DNA of 64,000 bases from Legionella geestiana (GCF_004571195.1 NZ_CP038271.1:1416001-1480000), one strand, 5' to 3'. Positions 44,649-54,900 are shown, numbered from the stretch's first letter. The notes: generated by a model not told the origin, from the letters alone. Translations and numbers: made by a program.

Positions 44649-45523
44649 GCCGACTGCAGCCGTTCAAGCACGTCTCGAAGGCGCGCCTCGTCGCGGTAAT
44701 GAATGACCAGCGTGCCATTCCCTTTTTTGCCCGCTCGCAGTACTACCCTTGTGTCGAGTGCACGAGATAGCGCCTGCATTTCTGTCTTGAAGGCTTTGGA
44801 GAGGTCGGGTTTGGGCAGTGAGGAAGCAGGAGCCACGCCATCGCGTACCCGTGCAACCAGGCGTTCGGTTTCGCGCACCGACAGCTGGCGCGCTATCACC
44901 AGTGTGGCCACTTCAGCCTGCTGTTCACTGGCAAGCATCAAGAGTGCGCGCGCATGCCCCATGTCAATGTCGCCATTTTCGAGGAGCTTTTGCACCGGCT
45001 GTGCGAGTGTCAGGAGCCGCAAATGGTTACTCACGGCCGCACGCGATTTACCCACCAGTTCGGCCACCTGTTGATGGGTGAGGGAAAATTCACTGGTCAG
45101 ACGCCCAAGCGCACGCGCTTCATCAAGCGCGTTTAAGTCTTCGCGCTGCAGGTTTTCAACGAGTGCAATCACCATCGCGGTTTCATCGTCACACTCGCGA
45201 ATGACCACCGGCACTTCAGTCAGGCCGGCGCGTCTGCAGGCACGCCAGCGGCGTTCGCCGGCAAGAATTTCATGACGGCCATCCTTGAGCGGACGCACCA
45301 CGAGTGGCTGCAACAGCCCCTGCTGGCGAATGGACTGCGCAAGTTCTTCAAGGCGCGCCTCGTCCATATCGCCGCGCGGCTGATATTTTCCAGGCTGCAG
45401 GGCATCAATCGAAAGTGTGGCTCCCGATGGCGCAGCTGCTGAAGTTTCGGCATGTATCGGGAGCGGGGTATTGCCAAGCAACACGGAGAGATTACGCCCA
45501 AGGCCACCACGTTTTACAGTCAT
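44633..45523 (-). CDS. parB: chromosome partitioning protein ParB
   Basis: ParB is a CTP-dependent DNA clamp that loads at parS and guides chromosome segregation. The 296-residue protein has Box I (IDALQPGKYQPR), the CTP-binding GERR motif (EILAGERRWRACRRAG), the NLQREDLNALDEA stretch, a helix-turn-helix (LTHQQVAELVGKSRAAVSNH) and a C-terminal dimer domain. It follows parA by six bases at the end of the mnmG-rsmG-parA-parB operon. A parS-like sequence lies at 26640. Confidence 0.96.
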   Translation of the reverse strand: MTVKRGGLGRNLSVLLGNTPLPIHAETSAAAPSGATLSIDALQPGKYQPRGDMDEARLEELAQSIRQQGLLQPLVVRPLKDGRHEILAGERRWRACRRAGLTEVPVVIRECDDETAMVIALVENLQREDLNALDEARALGRLTSEFSLTHQQVAELVGKSRAAVSNHLRLLTLAQPVQKLLENGDIDMGHARALLMLASEQQAEVATLVIARQLSVRETERLVARVRDGVAPASSLPKPDLSKAFKTEMQALSRALDTRVVLRAGKKGNGTLVIHYRDEARLRDVLERLQSAQAME

Positions 45524-45529
45524 TATGGA

Positions 45530-46312
45530 TTATTCCTTTGTTTTGGCTAAAGCCTGCGTGCGCTCAAGGACTTCCTCGGCAAAGACCATGTAAGCACGTG
45601 CGCCGAGCGAGGATTTGTCATAAAAAAGTACCGGCATGCCGTGACTTGGCGCTTCGGCAAGGCGAATGTTGCGTGGGATGACCGTACGATACACCCGTTT
45701 GCCAAAATGCTCGAGGAGTTGTTTGGACACTTCCTGACCAAGGCGGTTGCGGGCATCATGCATGGTGCGCAAAATGCCCTCAAGCTGCAGGCGCGGATTG
45801 ACCGATGACTGAATTTGCCCAATCGTTGACATCAATGCAGCAAGTCCTTCGAGTGCGTAATATTCACACTGCATGGGCACAATCACGGAATCGGCGGCTA
45901 CAAACGCGTTGATGGTGAGCGTGTTGAGTGCCGGCGGGCAGTCAATGAGGATGAAATCATACCGGGAGGCAATCGGTTGCAGAGCCTTAAATAAAAAGGT
46001 TTCACGGTGCGGCTGCTCCATGAGGCTGACTTCCGCGACCGTTAAGTCGCCGTTTGCCGGAATGAGGTCAAAGCCCGCGGCGGTGGTGAGGGAGGCCTGC
46101 TCAGCCAGGCAGTCGCGCAGCAGGACGTCATTGGTGGTATGCACCAGCGCGTTCTTATCAACGCCAGAGCCCATGGTGGCGTTGCCCTGGGGGTCGAGGT
46201 CGACCAGTAAAATCTGCTGATGACTGGCGGCCAGTGAGGCGGCAAGGTTGATGGCCGTTGTGGTTTTGCCCACGCCGCCCTTCTGGTTGGCAATGGCGAT
46301 GACTTTTGTCAT
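45530..46312 (-). CDS. parA: chromosome partitioning ATPase ParA (Soj)
   Basis: ParA is a deviant Walker-type ATPase that forms the DNA-bound gradient along which ParB-parS moves. The 260-residue protein has the signature KGGVGKTTTAINLAASLA, Walker A' DLDPQGNATMGSGV and Walker B FILIDCPPALNTLTINA. It lacks the extra N-terminal helix-turn-helix of plasmid ParAs, which indicates the chromosomal type. It overlaps rsmG by four bases. Confidence 0.96.
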   Translation of the reverse strand: MTKVIAIANQKGGVGKTTTAINLAASLAASHQQILLVDLDPQGNATMGSGVDKNALVHTTNDVLLRDCLAEQASLTTAAGFDLIPANGDLTVAEVSLMEQPHRETFLFKALQPIASRYDFILIDCPPALNTLTINAFVAADSVIVPMQCEYYALEGLAALMSTIGQIQSSVNPRLQLEGILRTMHDARNRLGQEVSKQLLEHFGKRVYRTVIPRNIRLAEAPSHGMPVLFYDKSSLGARAYMVFAEEVLERTQALAKTKE

Positions 46313-46929
46313 GGTGATTCCTGATTCCCGTTGTGAATGCGTATGACGGAGCGCTCGGCATCCAGCCCTGGTACCCGATAGCGTGTAATCTCAAACGCCG
46401 CGGGGATGGCCGCAAGTTCTTCATCAGTGGGTCGCCCTTTCATGGCAAGCCACTGACCATCATCCGCCACAAGGTGGCGGGTCCAGTCCAGTAGTTCCTC
46501 GATGGTGCAGAGCGCTCGACAGGTTACTGTATCAAATCGCACGTCGGCCTGCCATGCTTGTGCGCGCGCATGCACGACACTCACGTTCGCAAGTTTAAGT
46601 ACCCGGCGCGCCTCTTGCAGAAAACGGGTTTTTTTGCCATTGCCATCGAGGAGCGTGATATTCCAGTCAGGGCGTGCAATGGCGAGCATCAGCCCCGGGA
46701 GTCCGGCACCACTGCCGACATCGATGATGCGCCTCCCCTGAATCATTGGGAGAATCGCGAGACTGTCGAGGATGTGGTGCGACACGACCTCCTCGAGCTG
46801 GTCGATAGCGGTCAGATTATAGGCGCGGTTCCAGTGCAGCAGCAGCTGCGCCCAGGTGAGCCAGGGGGCGGGGTCTTGTGACAGTCCAAGGGCGCTTAAG
46901 CCTTGAGAGAGCAGGGTTTCAGCCGTCAT
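46309..46929 (-). CDS. rsmG: 16S rRNA (guanine527-N7)-methyltransferase
   Basis: RsmG (GidB) methylates G527 of 16S rRNA. The 206-residue protein has the family N-terminal stretch [20 protein letters not shown], the SAM motif [17 protein letters not shown], and the [15 protein letters not shown] segment. It lies between mnmG and parA with four-base overlaps on both sides, the classic gid-par arrangement near chromosome origins. Confidence 0.95.
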   Translation of the reverse strand: MTAETLLSQGLSALGLSQDPAPWLTWAQLLLHWNRAYNLTAIDQLEEVVSHHILDSLAILPMIQGRRIIDVGSGAGLPGLMLAIARPDWNITLLDGNGKKTRFLQEARRVLKLANVSVVHARAQAWQADVRFDTVTCRALCTIEELLDWTRHLVADDGQWLAMKGRPTDEELAAIPAAFEITRYRVPGLDAERSVIRIHNGNQESP

Positions 46930-48797
46930 GCCATTATCCGGTGTTTTTTAAGGTGCACGAGCAGACGCGAGAGTGCTGCCGGTGTCATGCCGGCGATGCG
47001 CCCGGCCTGTGCGATGGAAGCCGGGCGAATCTGCGTGAGTTTTTGTACCACTTCACTTGAAAGCCCTGATACCCCGGCGTAATCCAAATCAGGCGGCAGG
47101 CGCGTGTCTTCAAGTTTTTTAAGGCGTGCGATTTCCGCGTTCTGACGTTCAATGTAGCCCGCGTATTTGACATCAATTTCCACCTGCTCGGCAACATCGT
47201 TTGCTACCGCCGGCAGTTCAAGCGCATCCACGGCCTGCAAATCCTGATAGCGGATTTCCGGGCGCTTTAACACATCCAGCGCGCGGGTGTCCTGCGTAAG
47301 TGGCGTTTCCAGTGCCGCAATACTGGCCGAATGCGCGACCCGTACAAAACAGCCGGCAAGACGCTTTTGCGTATCAGCGATGGCTTCACGCTTTTCGCAA
47401 AAAGCCTGCCAGCGCGTGTCATCGACAACGCCAAGGCCACGCCCGGTTTCGGTCAGGCGTAAATCGGCGTTATCTTCGCGCAGTTTCAGGCGGAATTCGG
47501 CGCGTGAGGTAAACATGCGATAGGGCTCCTGCGTACCGCAGGTGATGAGGTCGTCAATGAGCACGCCGATGTAGGCCTCATCGCGCCCGGGGCTCCACAT
47601 TTCACGCTCTTTCACAAGGCGTGCGGCGTTAATCCCGGCGATAATGCCTTGAGCGGCGGCTTCTTCATAGCCGGTGGTGCCGTTTATTTGACCTGCAAAA
47701 AACAGGTTTGAAAAGGCTTTGGTCTGGAGAAAACGCGTCAGACCGCGCGGGTCAAAATAATCATATTCAATGGCATAGCCCGGGCGCGTAATGTGTGCGT
47801 TTTCAAAGCCTTTGATGGTGCGCACAAAGGCGCACTGGACTTCAAAAGGCAGGCTTGTAGAAATGCCGTTGGGGTAGATTTCATGGGTGGTGAGCCCTTC
47901 GGGTTCGACAAAAATCTGATGCGAGAGCTTATCGGCAAAACGTACCACCTTGTCTTCAATGGAGGGACAGTAGCGCGGGCCAACGCCTTCAATGACACCG
48001 GCATACATCGGCGACTGATGCAGGTTGGCCTGAATGATGGCGTGTGTTGCTTCCGTGGTGTGGGTAATGAAGCAGGGCACCTGCTGCGGATGGTCTTCAG
48101 CCTTTCCAAGAAAGGAGAACACCGGAACCGGAGTGTCACCTGGCTGCACGCTCATTTGCGTATAATCGAGGCTGCGCCCGTCTATGCGCGGCGGTGTGCC
48201 GGTTTTAAGACGTCCCACGGGAAGCGACAGTTCACGAAGACGCACGGAAAGCGCGTTCGAAGGCGGGCAGCCAGCTCGACCCCCGGCCAGCTGCTGCATG
48301 CCAACGTGAATGCGCCCGCCAAGAAAAGTGCCCACAGTCAGCACGATGGCGCGTGCCTGAAGTCTGAGGCCTGTTTGGGTAATGACGCCGGTAACGCGCT
48401 CGCCCGTGACCTCAAGGTCATCGACTGACTGCTGAAAGAGCGTCAGATTCGGCTGGGTCTGGAGGATTTCGCGAATGGCCTGGCGATAGAGCACCCGGTC
48501 AGCCTGGGCGCGCGTGGCGCGAACAGCAGGCCCCTTGGAGGCATTGAGCATGCGAAACTGGATGCCGGCCAAGTCTGCCGCGCGCGCCATCGCACCTCCA
48601 AGCGCATCAACCTCGCGTACAAGATGACCCTTGCCGATGCCGCCAATGGCGGGATTACAGGACATTTGTCCGAGTAAATCCATGTTATGCGTTAAGAGCA
48701 GCGTCTCAGCACCCGCCCTTGCGGCGGCAAGAGCCGCTTCAGTGCCTGCGTGTCCTGCGCCCACCACAATGACATCGTATTGCTTATTGAGATCCAT
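46926..48797 (-). CDS. mnmG: tRNA uridine-5-carboxymethylaminomethyl modification enzyme MnmG
   Basis: MnmG (GidA), with MnmE, builds the cmnm5 group at tRNA wobble uridine 34 using FAD and NADH. The 623-residue protein begins with the FAD motif [20 protein letters not shown], followed by [20 protein letters not shown], the FAD-region motif [14 protein letters not shown], and later [18 protein letters not shown]. The C-terminal helical MnmE-binding domain is complete. It is the first gene of the operon with rsmG, parA and parB. Confidence 0.97.
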   Translation of the reverse strand: MDLNKQYDVIVVGAGHAGTEAALAAARAGAETLLLTHNMDLLGQMSCNPAIGGIGKGHLVREVDALGGAMARAADLAGIQFRMLNASKGPAVRATRAQADRVLYRQAIREILQTQPNLTLFQQSVDDLEVTGERVTGVITQTGLRLQARAIVLTVGTFLGGRIHVGMQQLAGGRAGCPPSNALSVRLRELSLPVGRLKTGTPPRIDGRSLDYTQMSVQPGDTPVPVFSFLGKAEDHPQQVPCFITHTTEATHAIIQANLHQSPMYAGVIEGVGPRYCPSIEDKVVRFADKLSHQIFVEPEGLTTHEIYPNGISTSLPFEVQCAFVRTIKGFENAHITRPGYAIEYDYFDPRGLTRFLQTKAFSNLFFAGQINGTTGYEEAAAQGIIAGINAARLVKEREMWSPGRDEAYIGVLIDDLITCGTQEPYRMFTSRAEFRLKLREDNADLRLTETGRGLGVVDDTRWQAFCEKREAIADTQKRLAGCFVRVAHSASIAALETPLTQDTRALDVLKRPEIRYQDLQAVDALELPAVANDVAEQVEIDVKYAGYIERQNAEIARLKKLEDTRLPPDLDYAGVSGLSSEVVQKLTQIRPASIAQAGRIAGMTPAALSRLLVHLKKHRIMA

Positions 48798-48892
48798 GAA
48801 AGACTAAAACCTGTTCAACAAAGGGTGCAATTATACACTTTTTTACGGCGTTGCTTAAAGACTGATTAGAGTCTTATAAAGCATAAAAACCA

Positions 48893-49810
48893 TTAACCAT
48901 GTTCATCCAGGGTATAAAGCCCCTGTTCAATGTCGATGGCCGGGGTAAACCGAAGTATTTCCTGCGCTTTTTTCGGGCATCCGCAGGAAAGACGAATGTC
49001 TTCAGCGCGTGGAGGCTCGTATACAACCGGTACTTCCCGGTTAAATCTTCGCATCATGTATTGAGCGAGTTGATTAATGCTCGTGGTTTTTCCGGTACTG
49101 ACGTTGAAAACACCAGAGAGCGCCGGCGGCGTATTTGCGGCCTTAATCAAGGCACATACCACATCACTGACGTGGACGAAATCGCGCAATTGTTCCCCGT
49201 CACCGTAAATGGTCAGAGGTTTTCCCTGCAGAAGGTTTTTGCGAAAGGCCGCGATGACGCCGCTGTAAGGACTTGAATCACGCTGCAGGGGGCCATAAAC
49301 GTTGAAAAAGCGCAGTCCAATGGAGGGTATTCCAAAGCATTTTGCGAGCATGCCCGCATAAATTTCATTGACCAGTTTATCGGCACCATAAGGCGAAATG
49401 GGAGCCGGCATCATGGCTTCCGTAAGCGGAAGCGGCGTAATTTCTCCGTAAACGGCACATGATGAGGCATATACGGTCTTAATGGGGCGCCCGGTTGATT
49501 TAATTGCATTGAGTACAGCATTAAAGCCGTCAACATTATTTTGGTGGCTAAAAAGCCAGTCGCGTTTGCATTGCACCACATTAAGAATGGCGGCAAGATG
49601 AAAGCAGGTATCCACGTTTTGCAGGCATTCGCGCACCGTTTCACGTGAGAGAAGGTCGGCCTCAACGAAGGTACATCCTTCGAGTGGCTGAGAAGTCTGG
49701 GGCGGCTGTTTGTCGAGTACCGTGACGTTTACGTCCATTGCGCGCAGCGCATGAACGAGGTGTGTGCCGATAAAACCACAACCGCCTGTTACCAGTGCAT
49801 GTTTCATCAT
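48893..49810 (-). CDS. NAD-dependent nucleotide-sugar epimerase/dehydratase
   Basis: This extended short-chain dehydrogenase has 305 residues. The NAD motif is VTGGCGFIGTHLVHAL, the catalytic Ser is in YASSCAVYGEI, and the YxxxK pair is in SPYGADKLVNEIY; RFFNVYGPLQ follows. It resembles UDP-glucose or UDP-GlcNAc 4-epimerases of surface polysaccharide loci. GGGAG lies seven bases before the ATG at 49810; the frame is open far upstream but lacks a fold there. manC, also a sugar gene, lies nearby. The exact sugar cannot be told. Confidence 0.88.
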   Translation of the reverse strand: MMKHALVTGGCGFIGTHLVHALRAMDVNVTVLDKQPPQTSQPLEGCTFVEADLLSRETVRECLQNVDTCFHLAAILNVVQCKRDWLFSHQNNVDGFNAVLNAIKSTGRPIKTVYASSCAVYGEITPLPLTEAMMPAPISPYGADKLVNEIYAGMLAKCFGIPSIGLRFFNVYGPLQRDSSPYSGVIAAFRKNLLQGKPLTIYGDGEQLRDFVHVSDVVCALIKAANTPPALSGVFNVSTGKTTSINQLAQYMMRRFNREVPVVYEPPRAEDIRLSCGCPKKAQEILRFTPAIDIEQGLYTLDEHG

Positions 49811-49868
49811 CTTATGACTCCCTGCCGTTTGTATCAGACGCTGATGCGATACTTGTGAGTATAGACAC

Positions 49869-51806
49869 TCAGCCAGCGTTTGGCAGAAGGCTCGTCTTTT
49901 CATCATCAGAGAGACTGACATCATCCGGTGCCGGCAGGGCGGGGACTGGCGCAGGGGTGAGGTTATCGAGATACTGTAAAAACGCTTCTTCATCAAATTC
50001 CGGGTGAGGTTCTCGTTCCGGCTGCAGTTGCTTAATAAGTGTGCTGCCTGCCAGTGCGAGCAGCAGGATGCCGACCACCACGCCGATAGAGATGCCAAAC
50101 GGGAGATACACCGTACCGGCAAAAAGTGCCAGCGGCAGGATAAGGTCGACCAGTGTCGAGTAGACAAGATCGATAGTGCGATACTGTATCAGGGCATACT
50201 GGTACTCAACTTCCGCGAGCTGCTGGTGCATTTCAAGCCAGGCCACTCTTTTGGCGTTGTCATCCGTATCGTGTGCAAAAATCAGGGCACGCTGGCGTTC
50301 TGCCTCGGCCCTTGCAATGCCGGCCTCTTCATAAGCCCGGTAAATGTTAACGAGCCGCGTTAAGGCTTCATTCAAGGTGTTGAGGGCAAGGCAGAGCGAG
50401 GCGCCCGCGAGGGGCGCCATAAAGGCCATGATACAGAATGCCCCCGTGAGCTGTGCCGCATAGGCAAATTTTAGAGCGAGCTGCAGGCGATTGTATTTAC
50501 GGTCACGCTCGCGGGTTTCAAGGGCGCGTTGAAGCTCAGCGATTGCCAGAGCAAGCTCAAGTTGCTCATCCTCATCCTCGCTTGCCGCATAACGCTCCTG
50601 CAACGCAAGAATATCCTGCTGATATTGAACGCACTGGCGCAGAAGTTTAGCCTCTTCCTCGGCAAGCTCCCAGATGCTCATCAGGGTATCAAAAAGCAGC
50701 AGGCCTGCCGTCAGGATATTCGCCTGACGAATCCGTAAATCACTGCCCTTCAGCCAGAAAAAACAGGCCATGTTGGCAGGCGCCCAGAGGAGGTCATTCA
50801 TGATGCCAAACTTGCGCTCATCAAGCTGCAGCAGCAGGCGCTCCATCGGGTCAATGGCTTTTTCTTCCTCACTCATCCAAAAGCCCGGGATGAGGTGGCG
50901 AAAGACCAGTCCAAGTTCCATGGCCAGACGGAAATAATAGAGGGTAAAGCTCATATAGCCGGTGACCTTCGATACCTGCTCGAGGTCTTTTTTCATTTGC
51001 AGTTTATAGAAATAATCAAGCGGCAGCTTCTCAAAGATTTCGAACAGCAGGCTGCTGCCCCAGACCCAGTAGAGGCGGCGTTCGTTGATGTTGGCAATCC
51101 AGCGGCGCAGGGTTACGGTAACAGCATCAAACCAGTTAGGAATGGCATCAAGCGCCTGTATCCCGGTGGCTTCGGCCAGTTCGTGAATACGGTCTGCGAG
51201 AAATTTTCCAAGTGCAAACCCCATGTAAACAGCGGGCTTTTCTTCGGGAATTTGCGTGCCCTCGAGCCTTGCCACGTGTCGCGCACACGCCCACATTTTT
51301 TCGCGGTAGTCCGCAAGGTTCTGGTTTCGCCCCTCAGACGTATCAATCTGATACTGCAGATGCAGCAGATAAAAAGTGAACTTTAACCGCTCGGCACGCA
51401 CTTTTTTACGCGCCTCAGGCAGCAGGCGGTAGAGTGCCGGATTTTCCTGCTCAAGGAGCGATTCGTACCATGGCAGCAGGTGTTTGATGTCCTGGCGAAA
51501 GGCATAAGGAGGCGGTGTTTCCTCGATAAGGGGTTTTTCCTCGAGCCCACTGTCGTGAGCGGGCTTATCATCGTGAAGTTCTTTTGGCGCCAGGTTGTCC
51601 TGAGGCGCACCATCCCCTTCATCTTCATCAGCAACCGCTGCGGGAAGTGCTTCTTGTTCGATGCCCTCGTTTGGCAGCGGCTTGCCGTTTTTCATCGGCT
51701 CCATGGGCACGGCATGCTGCTTTATCCAAAGCCTGAAGGAGTCCTCGACTGTTCGCTTTGAGGTCTCATCCAGGTTGAAAAAAGACGTGCGCATTACAAA
51801 GGCCAT
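49869..51806 (-). CDS. large orphan membrane protein with coiled coil and acidic tail
   Basis: I do not recognise this 645-residue protein. It starts with a polar acidic region rich in Glu and Asp (about 30-105), continues as a long helical domain, contains a coiled coil near 400-445 (EEEAKLLRQCVQYQQDILAL), a hydrophobic stretch near 455-480, and a strong hydrophobic hairpin near 550-591. The final 54 residues are polar and include DDEKTSLLP, which fits the acidic dileucine pattern. No signal peptide is seen. The start at 51806 is uncertain (ATGs at 51830 and 51794 are possible). Its layout suits a secreted membrane-inserting effector, but that is inference. Confidence 0.75.
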   Translation of the reverse strand: MAFVMRTSFFNLDETSKRTVEDSFRLWIKQHAVPMEPMKNGKPLPNEGIEQEALPAAVADEDEGDGAPQDNLAPKELHDDKPAHDSGLEEKPLIEETPPPYAFRQDIKHLLPWYESLLEQENPALYRLLPEARKKVRAERLKFTFYLLHLQYQIDTSEGRNQNLADYREKMWACARHVARLEGTQIPEEKPAVYMGFALGKFLADRIHELAEATGIQALDAIPNWFDAVTVTLRRWIANINERRLYWVWGSSLLFEIFEKLPLDYFYKLQMKKDLEQVSKVTGYMSFTLYYFRLAMELGLVFRHLIPGFWMSEEEKAIDPMERLLLQLDERKFGIMNDLLWAPANMACFFWLKGSDLRIRQANILTAGLLLFDTLMSIWELAEEEAKLLRQCVQYQQDILALQERYAASEDEDEQLELALAIAELQRALETRERDRKYNRLQLALKFAYAAQLTGAFCIMAFMAPLAGASLCLALNTLNEALTRLVNIYRAYEEAGIARAEAERQRALIFAHDTDDNAKRVAWLEMHQQLAEVEYQYALIQYRTIDLVYSTLVDLILPLALFAGTVYLPFGISIGVVVGILLLALAGSTLIKQLQPEREPHPEFDEEAFLQYLDNLTPAPVPALPAPDDVSLSDDEKTSLLPNAG

Positions 51807-51861
51807 GGCCTTGCCCCCAGCCGGCATCATGTGCAGGCATGCTAAATTTATCGTACATTAT

Positions 51862-51878
51862 GTGTTAATTTATAACAC
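51862..51878. promoter_or_regulatory. operator-like palindrome upstream of the 51806 gene
   Basis: GTGTTAATTTATAACAC is a perfect 6-5-6 inverted repeat in an AT-rich stretch about 55 bases before the start codon of the leftward orphan gene, where its promoter should lie. It has the form of a dimeric repressor or activator site. The regulator is unknown. Confidence 0.4.
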
Positions 51879-52059
51879 AGGATGTCTTTAAGGGGCAAGG
51901 TGTTTGAAAAATTTAGCAGGCTTGTCTCGCAATGAAAGGCATTAATACCACGCCTGTGTGCCATCTCTATCGGTAACGCAGACGGGCACGCAGACGTTCG
52001 CGTGAATGACGCGCGAGCGCAGCGGTTTGATTTTTTACAGTGCGCCTGCCTTTTGCATC

Positions 52060-53487
52060 TCAGCCTGGTAAAACACTTCGGCAATACGCATCGTCAAAGC
52101 GTTCAATGTCATCTTCACCGAGGTAGTTGCCGCTTTGCACTTCAATGACAAAAAGTGGCTCTTCTCGCGTGTTACTGAGGCGATGGAGGGTGCGTTTAGG
52201 AATGTAGGTCGACTGGTTAATGCCAAGACGCAGAGTTTTACTGTCGTTGACAACTTCAGCCTCACCGCCCACCACCACCCAGTGTTCGGCGCGGTGCTCA
52301 TGGCGCTGCAGGGAGAGCCTCGCCCCGGGTTTCACCATCAGGCGTTTGACTTTGAACGCTTCTCCCTCGGCGAGCACTTCGTAATATCCCCAGGGGCGGG
52401 TGACGCGGTGCGGGTCGTGGAGAAAGCGGTGATGGTCAATGCTCAGGGTCTGAACGAGATCTTTTACCTGCTGCGCGTGCGTTTTATCCGCAACAAGAAC
52501 CGCATCGCGTGTTGCGATGACGATATGGTCTTGAAGGCCCAGTGTCGTGACAAGGGTTTCTTCGCTTTGAATCAGGCAGTTGCGGGAGTTGTGCGCGACC
52601 ACATTACCGCGCAGGGTATTGCCGCTTGCATCCGTATCCCCGGCCTCAGCAACGGCGCGCCAGCAGCCAAGGTCGCTCCAGCCCATGCTGGCCGGCACCA
52701 CCACGACATCCCGTGCTTTCTCCAGCACGGCGTAGTCGAAGGATGCATTCTCGCATTGTGCAAACGCGCCCTTGTCGAGGCGCAAAAAATCATGGTGGCG
52801 CTGACCCTGATAAAAAGCGTCCTCAGCTCGCGCGAGGAGTTCGGGCGCGTGCTCGCGCAGCGCATTCAGACAGACGCCGGCGCGCACGGCGAGCATGCCG
52901 CTGTTCCAGAGAAAATCACTCCCTGCAAGCAGACGCTCAGCCTGCGCGCGGTCTGGTTTTTCAACAAAACGCGATACGGCATACACGCCCTCGCCACAGG
53001 CGGCAGCCTTTCCAATATAACCATAGGCGGTTGCCGGGTATTCAGGCTGCATGCCAAAGGTCACCAGAGCGTCATGGGTACTCGCAAAGCGTAAGGCTTT
53101 CTGCATGGCATCGGTAAAGGCAGGTGTGTCGGCAATGGCGTGGTCAGAGGGTAAAACCAGCATCAGGGCATCTTCGCCGCCGCGCTCAGCCGCTGCCAGC
53201 GCGCTCGCCGCGATGGCAGGTGCGGTGTTGCGCCCGCCTGGCTCAAGCAGATAGAAGGGGACCGGGTTCACGCCTTCGAGCTGTTCCTGACAAAGAAAAT
53301 AATGCGCCTCATTACTGACGACAAAAAGCCCGTCAGGATTAAGCGCGCCAACGCGCGCCGCAGTTGCCTGAATGAGTGAGTTTAAGCCGTTAAGGCGCAG
53401 AAACTGTTTGGGATAATTGGTACGCGACAGTGGCCAGAGCCTTGTACCGGAGCCGCCGGCCAGAATGACGGGAAAAAGAGGCGCCAC
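52060..53487 (-). CDS. manC: mannose-1-phosphate guanylyltransferase / mannose-6-phosphate isomerase
   Basis: This bifunctional type II enzyme makes GDP-mannose for surface polysaccharides. The 475-residue protein has the nucleotidyltransferase signature VILAGGSGTRLWPLSRTNYP, FVEKPDRAQAERLL and a C-terminal cupin isomerase domain (RPWGYYEVLAEGEAFKVKRL, SLQRHEHRAEHWVVVGGEAE). GTG at 53487 has GGGGG seven bases upstream and gives the normal short N-terminus; an in-frame ATG at 53508 lacks a binding site. It stands alone. Confidence 0.93.
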   Translation of the reverse strand: MAPLFPVILAGGSGTRLWPLSRTNYPKQFLRLNGLNSLIQATAARVGALNPDGLFVVSNEAHYFLCQEQLEGVNPVPFYLLEPGGRNTAPAIAASALAAAERGGEDALMLVLPSDHAIADTPAFTDAMQKALRFASTHDALVTFGMQPEYPATAYGYIGKAAACGEGVYAVSRFVEKPDRAQAERLLAGSDFLWNSGMLAVRAGVCLNALREHAPELLARAEDAFYQGQRHHDFLRLDKGAFAQCENASFDYAVLEKARDVVVVPASMGWSDLGCWRAVAEAGDTDASGNTLRGNVVAHNSRNCLIQSEETLVTTLGLQDHIVIATRDAVLVADKTHAQQVKDLVQTLSIDHHRFLHDPHRVTRPWGYYEVLAEGEAFKVKRLMVKPGARLSLQRHEHRAEHWVVVGGEAEVVNDSKTLRLGINQSTYIPKRTLHRLSNTREEPLFVIEVQSGNYLGEDDIERFDDAYCRSVLPG

Positions 53488-53690
53488 CGGATACCCCCGC
53501 TTAAGCATAAGAAAATGGGAAATTCTACCGCATTCTGGTTGCGTGTCGCAAACTGCGTTTGACAATCCCTGGTTGGCTGGAACGCCTCCTGATTCACTTT
53601 GCCATACACCAGATCTGATTATAACTCTGCAGCTGAGGTGGTCCCAGTTGTCCAGACAGCCTCTGTATCACATGTTCTGTGCTGTTTTTT

Positions 53691-54572
53691 TTATAAAGTT
53701 AAAGCGCTATCAGATGACGTTTTCTCCATCCATTGTGTGCAGATTTCTTTTACTTTTAATTGAATCAGCTCCTGAGGGGCATTCGATATAGATTGAAAGA
53801 AAACCCCTTTGAAAAGATTATGCAGCAGACTATCGCTATCTTTAGAAGACAGGAGTTGTTTTAGCAATTCCGTGTTATCGTCTGTCGATTTACATAAAAG
53901 CTCAAATAAATCACGTTCCATGTTGCACAACATGGTATAAAGATTTTCAGTGAAAGCAGAATTAATTTTATTTTCGAAATCATAGGGCAATAAGAAAAAC
54001 CCCGATGCTTTTTTTGAAATTTCTTGCAATTTATTAGTCACTGATTGACCAAAAATTTCCCCCAATGCTTTCGTTAGAGGCAAAGCCAGATCATAACCTG
54101 GTCCAACTTCAACAATTTCAGCACTCAAAAAAGACTCCGTAACACAACGAATGTAGAGGTTATAGTGTCTTCCTGGATTCAGGTGTTCAAGTGTATTGCA
54201 AGGAATCGTATAGTCTTCACGTCGCGAGGAATAAATGTCTTCTCTTTGGCCACCTCGATGTAGAATCGAAAAATGTTGTCTGGATGGCCTGAATAAGACC
54301 GCTTTTAAAGTGAGGCTATTGATATCAGTTAGACTATTAAATGTCATACAATCAAACGACTTTCTTTCAGACTGAAGGCGACAAGCAACCGGTTGAGAAG
54401 TTTTCTCAGGCATCTTGGTTAAGTCCACAGTGTGGATACATTTGCTACCCAAATAAATATCTATGCTTCCTACATGAGCACCACGATACGCTTTTTGACC
54501 TTCCCACATAATTTTGATGGAGGAGCTTGGGGAATGACGGACTTTTTCTATATCTTCACGTGAAGCGGCCAT
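53691..54572 (-). CDS. orphan AT-rich protein
   Basis: I do not recognise this 293-residue protein. The first half looks beta-rich (SIKIMWEGQKAYRG, SIDIYLGSKCIHTVDL, HYNLYIRCVTESF) and the second half helical (from about 170). There is no signal peptide or membrane helix. Base composition is lower in G+C than the neighbouring manC and queC, which suggests recent acquisition. A near-consensus promoter lies directly upstream. The product could be a secreted effector with a beta-sandwich front domain; no catalytic motif is visible. Confidence 0.72.
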   Translation of the reverse strand: MAASREDIEKVRHSPSSSIKIMWEGQKAYRGAHVGSIDIYLGSKCIHTVDLTKMPEKTSQPVACRLQSERKSFDCMTFNSLTDINSLTLKAVLFRPSRQHFSILHRGGQREDIYSSRREDYTIPCNTLEHLNPGRHYNLYIRCVTESFLSAEIVEVGPGYDLALPLTKALGEIFGQSVTNKLQEISKKASGFFLLPYDFENKINSAFTENLYTMLCNMERDLFELLCKSTDDNTELLKQLLSSKDSDSLLHNLFKGVFFQSISNAPQELIQLKVKEICTQWMEKTSSDSALTL

Positions 54573-54602
54573 TGGAATAATTCCGGGATTTAAAAATGCA
54601 GA

Positions 54603-54631
54603 ATGATACCTGGCTGAATTAATTTTGTCAA
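54603..54631 (-). promoter_or_regulatory. near-consensus sigma-70 promoter of the 54572 gene
   Basis: On the minus strand TTGACA (54631-54626) and TATCAT (54608-54603) are spaced by exactly 17 bases. Transcription would begin near 54596, about 24 bases before the start codon. The rest of the 54573-54900 gap shows no gene. Confidence 0.7.
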
Positions 54632-54900
54632 TAAAGTTTACTAAATTATCTTATGGGTCTTCTATTGGTCACCCGTAATCTGGCACCGGATAAAATGAGC
54701 GGTCAGGGTTGCGCTATTCGTGGCGAATATGAGCAGGCAAACTCCGCCGTGCACCGCCCACGGCTTTACACCAGTGCCCATTTATTTTCCTGTTATCCCA
54801 TTTTTTATCCAAAAGTCGGTATAAGTGCAGCTTAAAGCATTTTCACAGGTAAAATGATATGCTCTTGCCCTGAAAGATCACCCTGTTTTGAGAAAGCATC

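Noticed and set aside
49637-49652. Second parS-like sequence CGTTTCACGTGAGAGA inside the epimerase gene.
   Set aside because: Three mismatches to the consensus and a coding location make it weaker than the site at 26640.
54653-54835. A 60-codon plus-strand frame upstream of queC.
   Set aside because: It has no ribosome-binding site or family resemblance, so it is left out as chance.
54841-54900. Possible preQ1 riboswitch before queC.
   Set aside because: No pseudoknot-type preQ1 aptamer sequence was found in the short leader.
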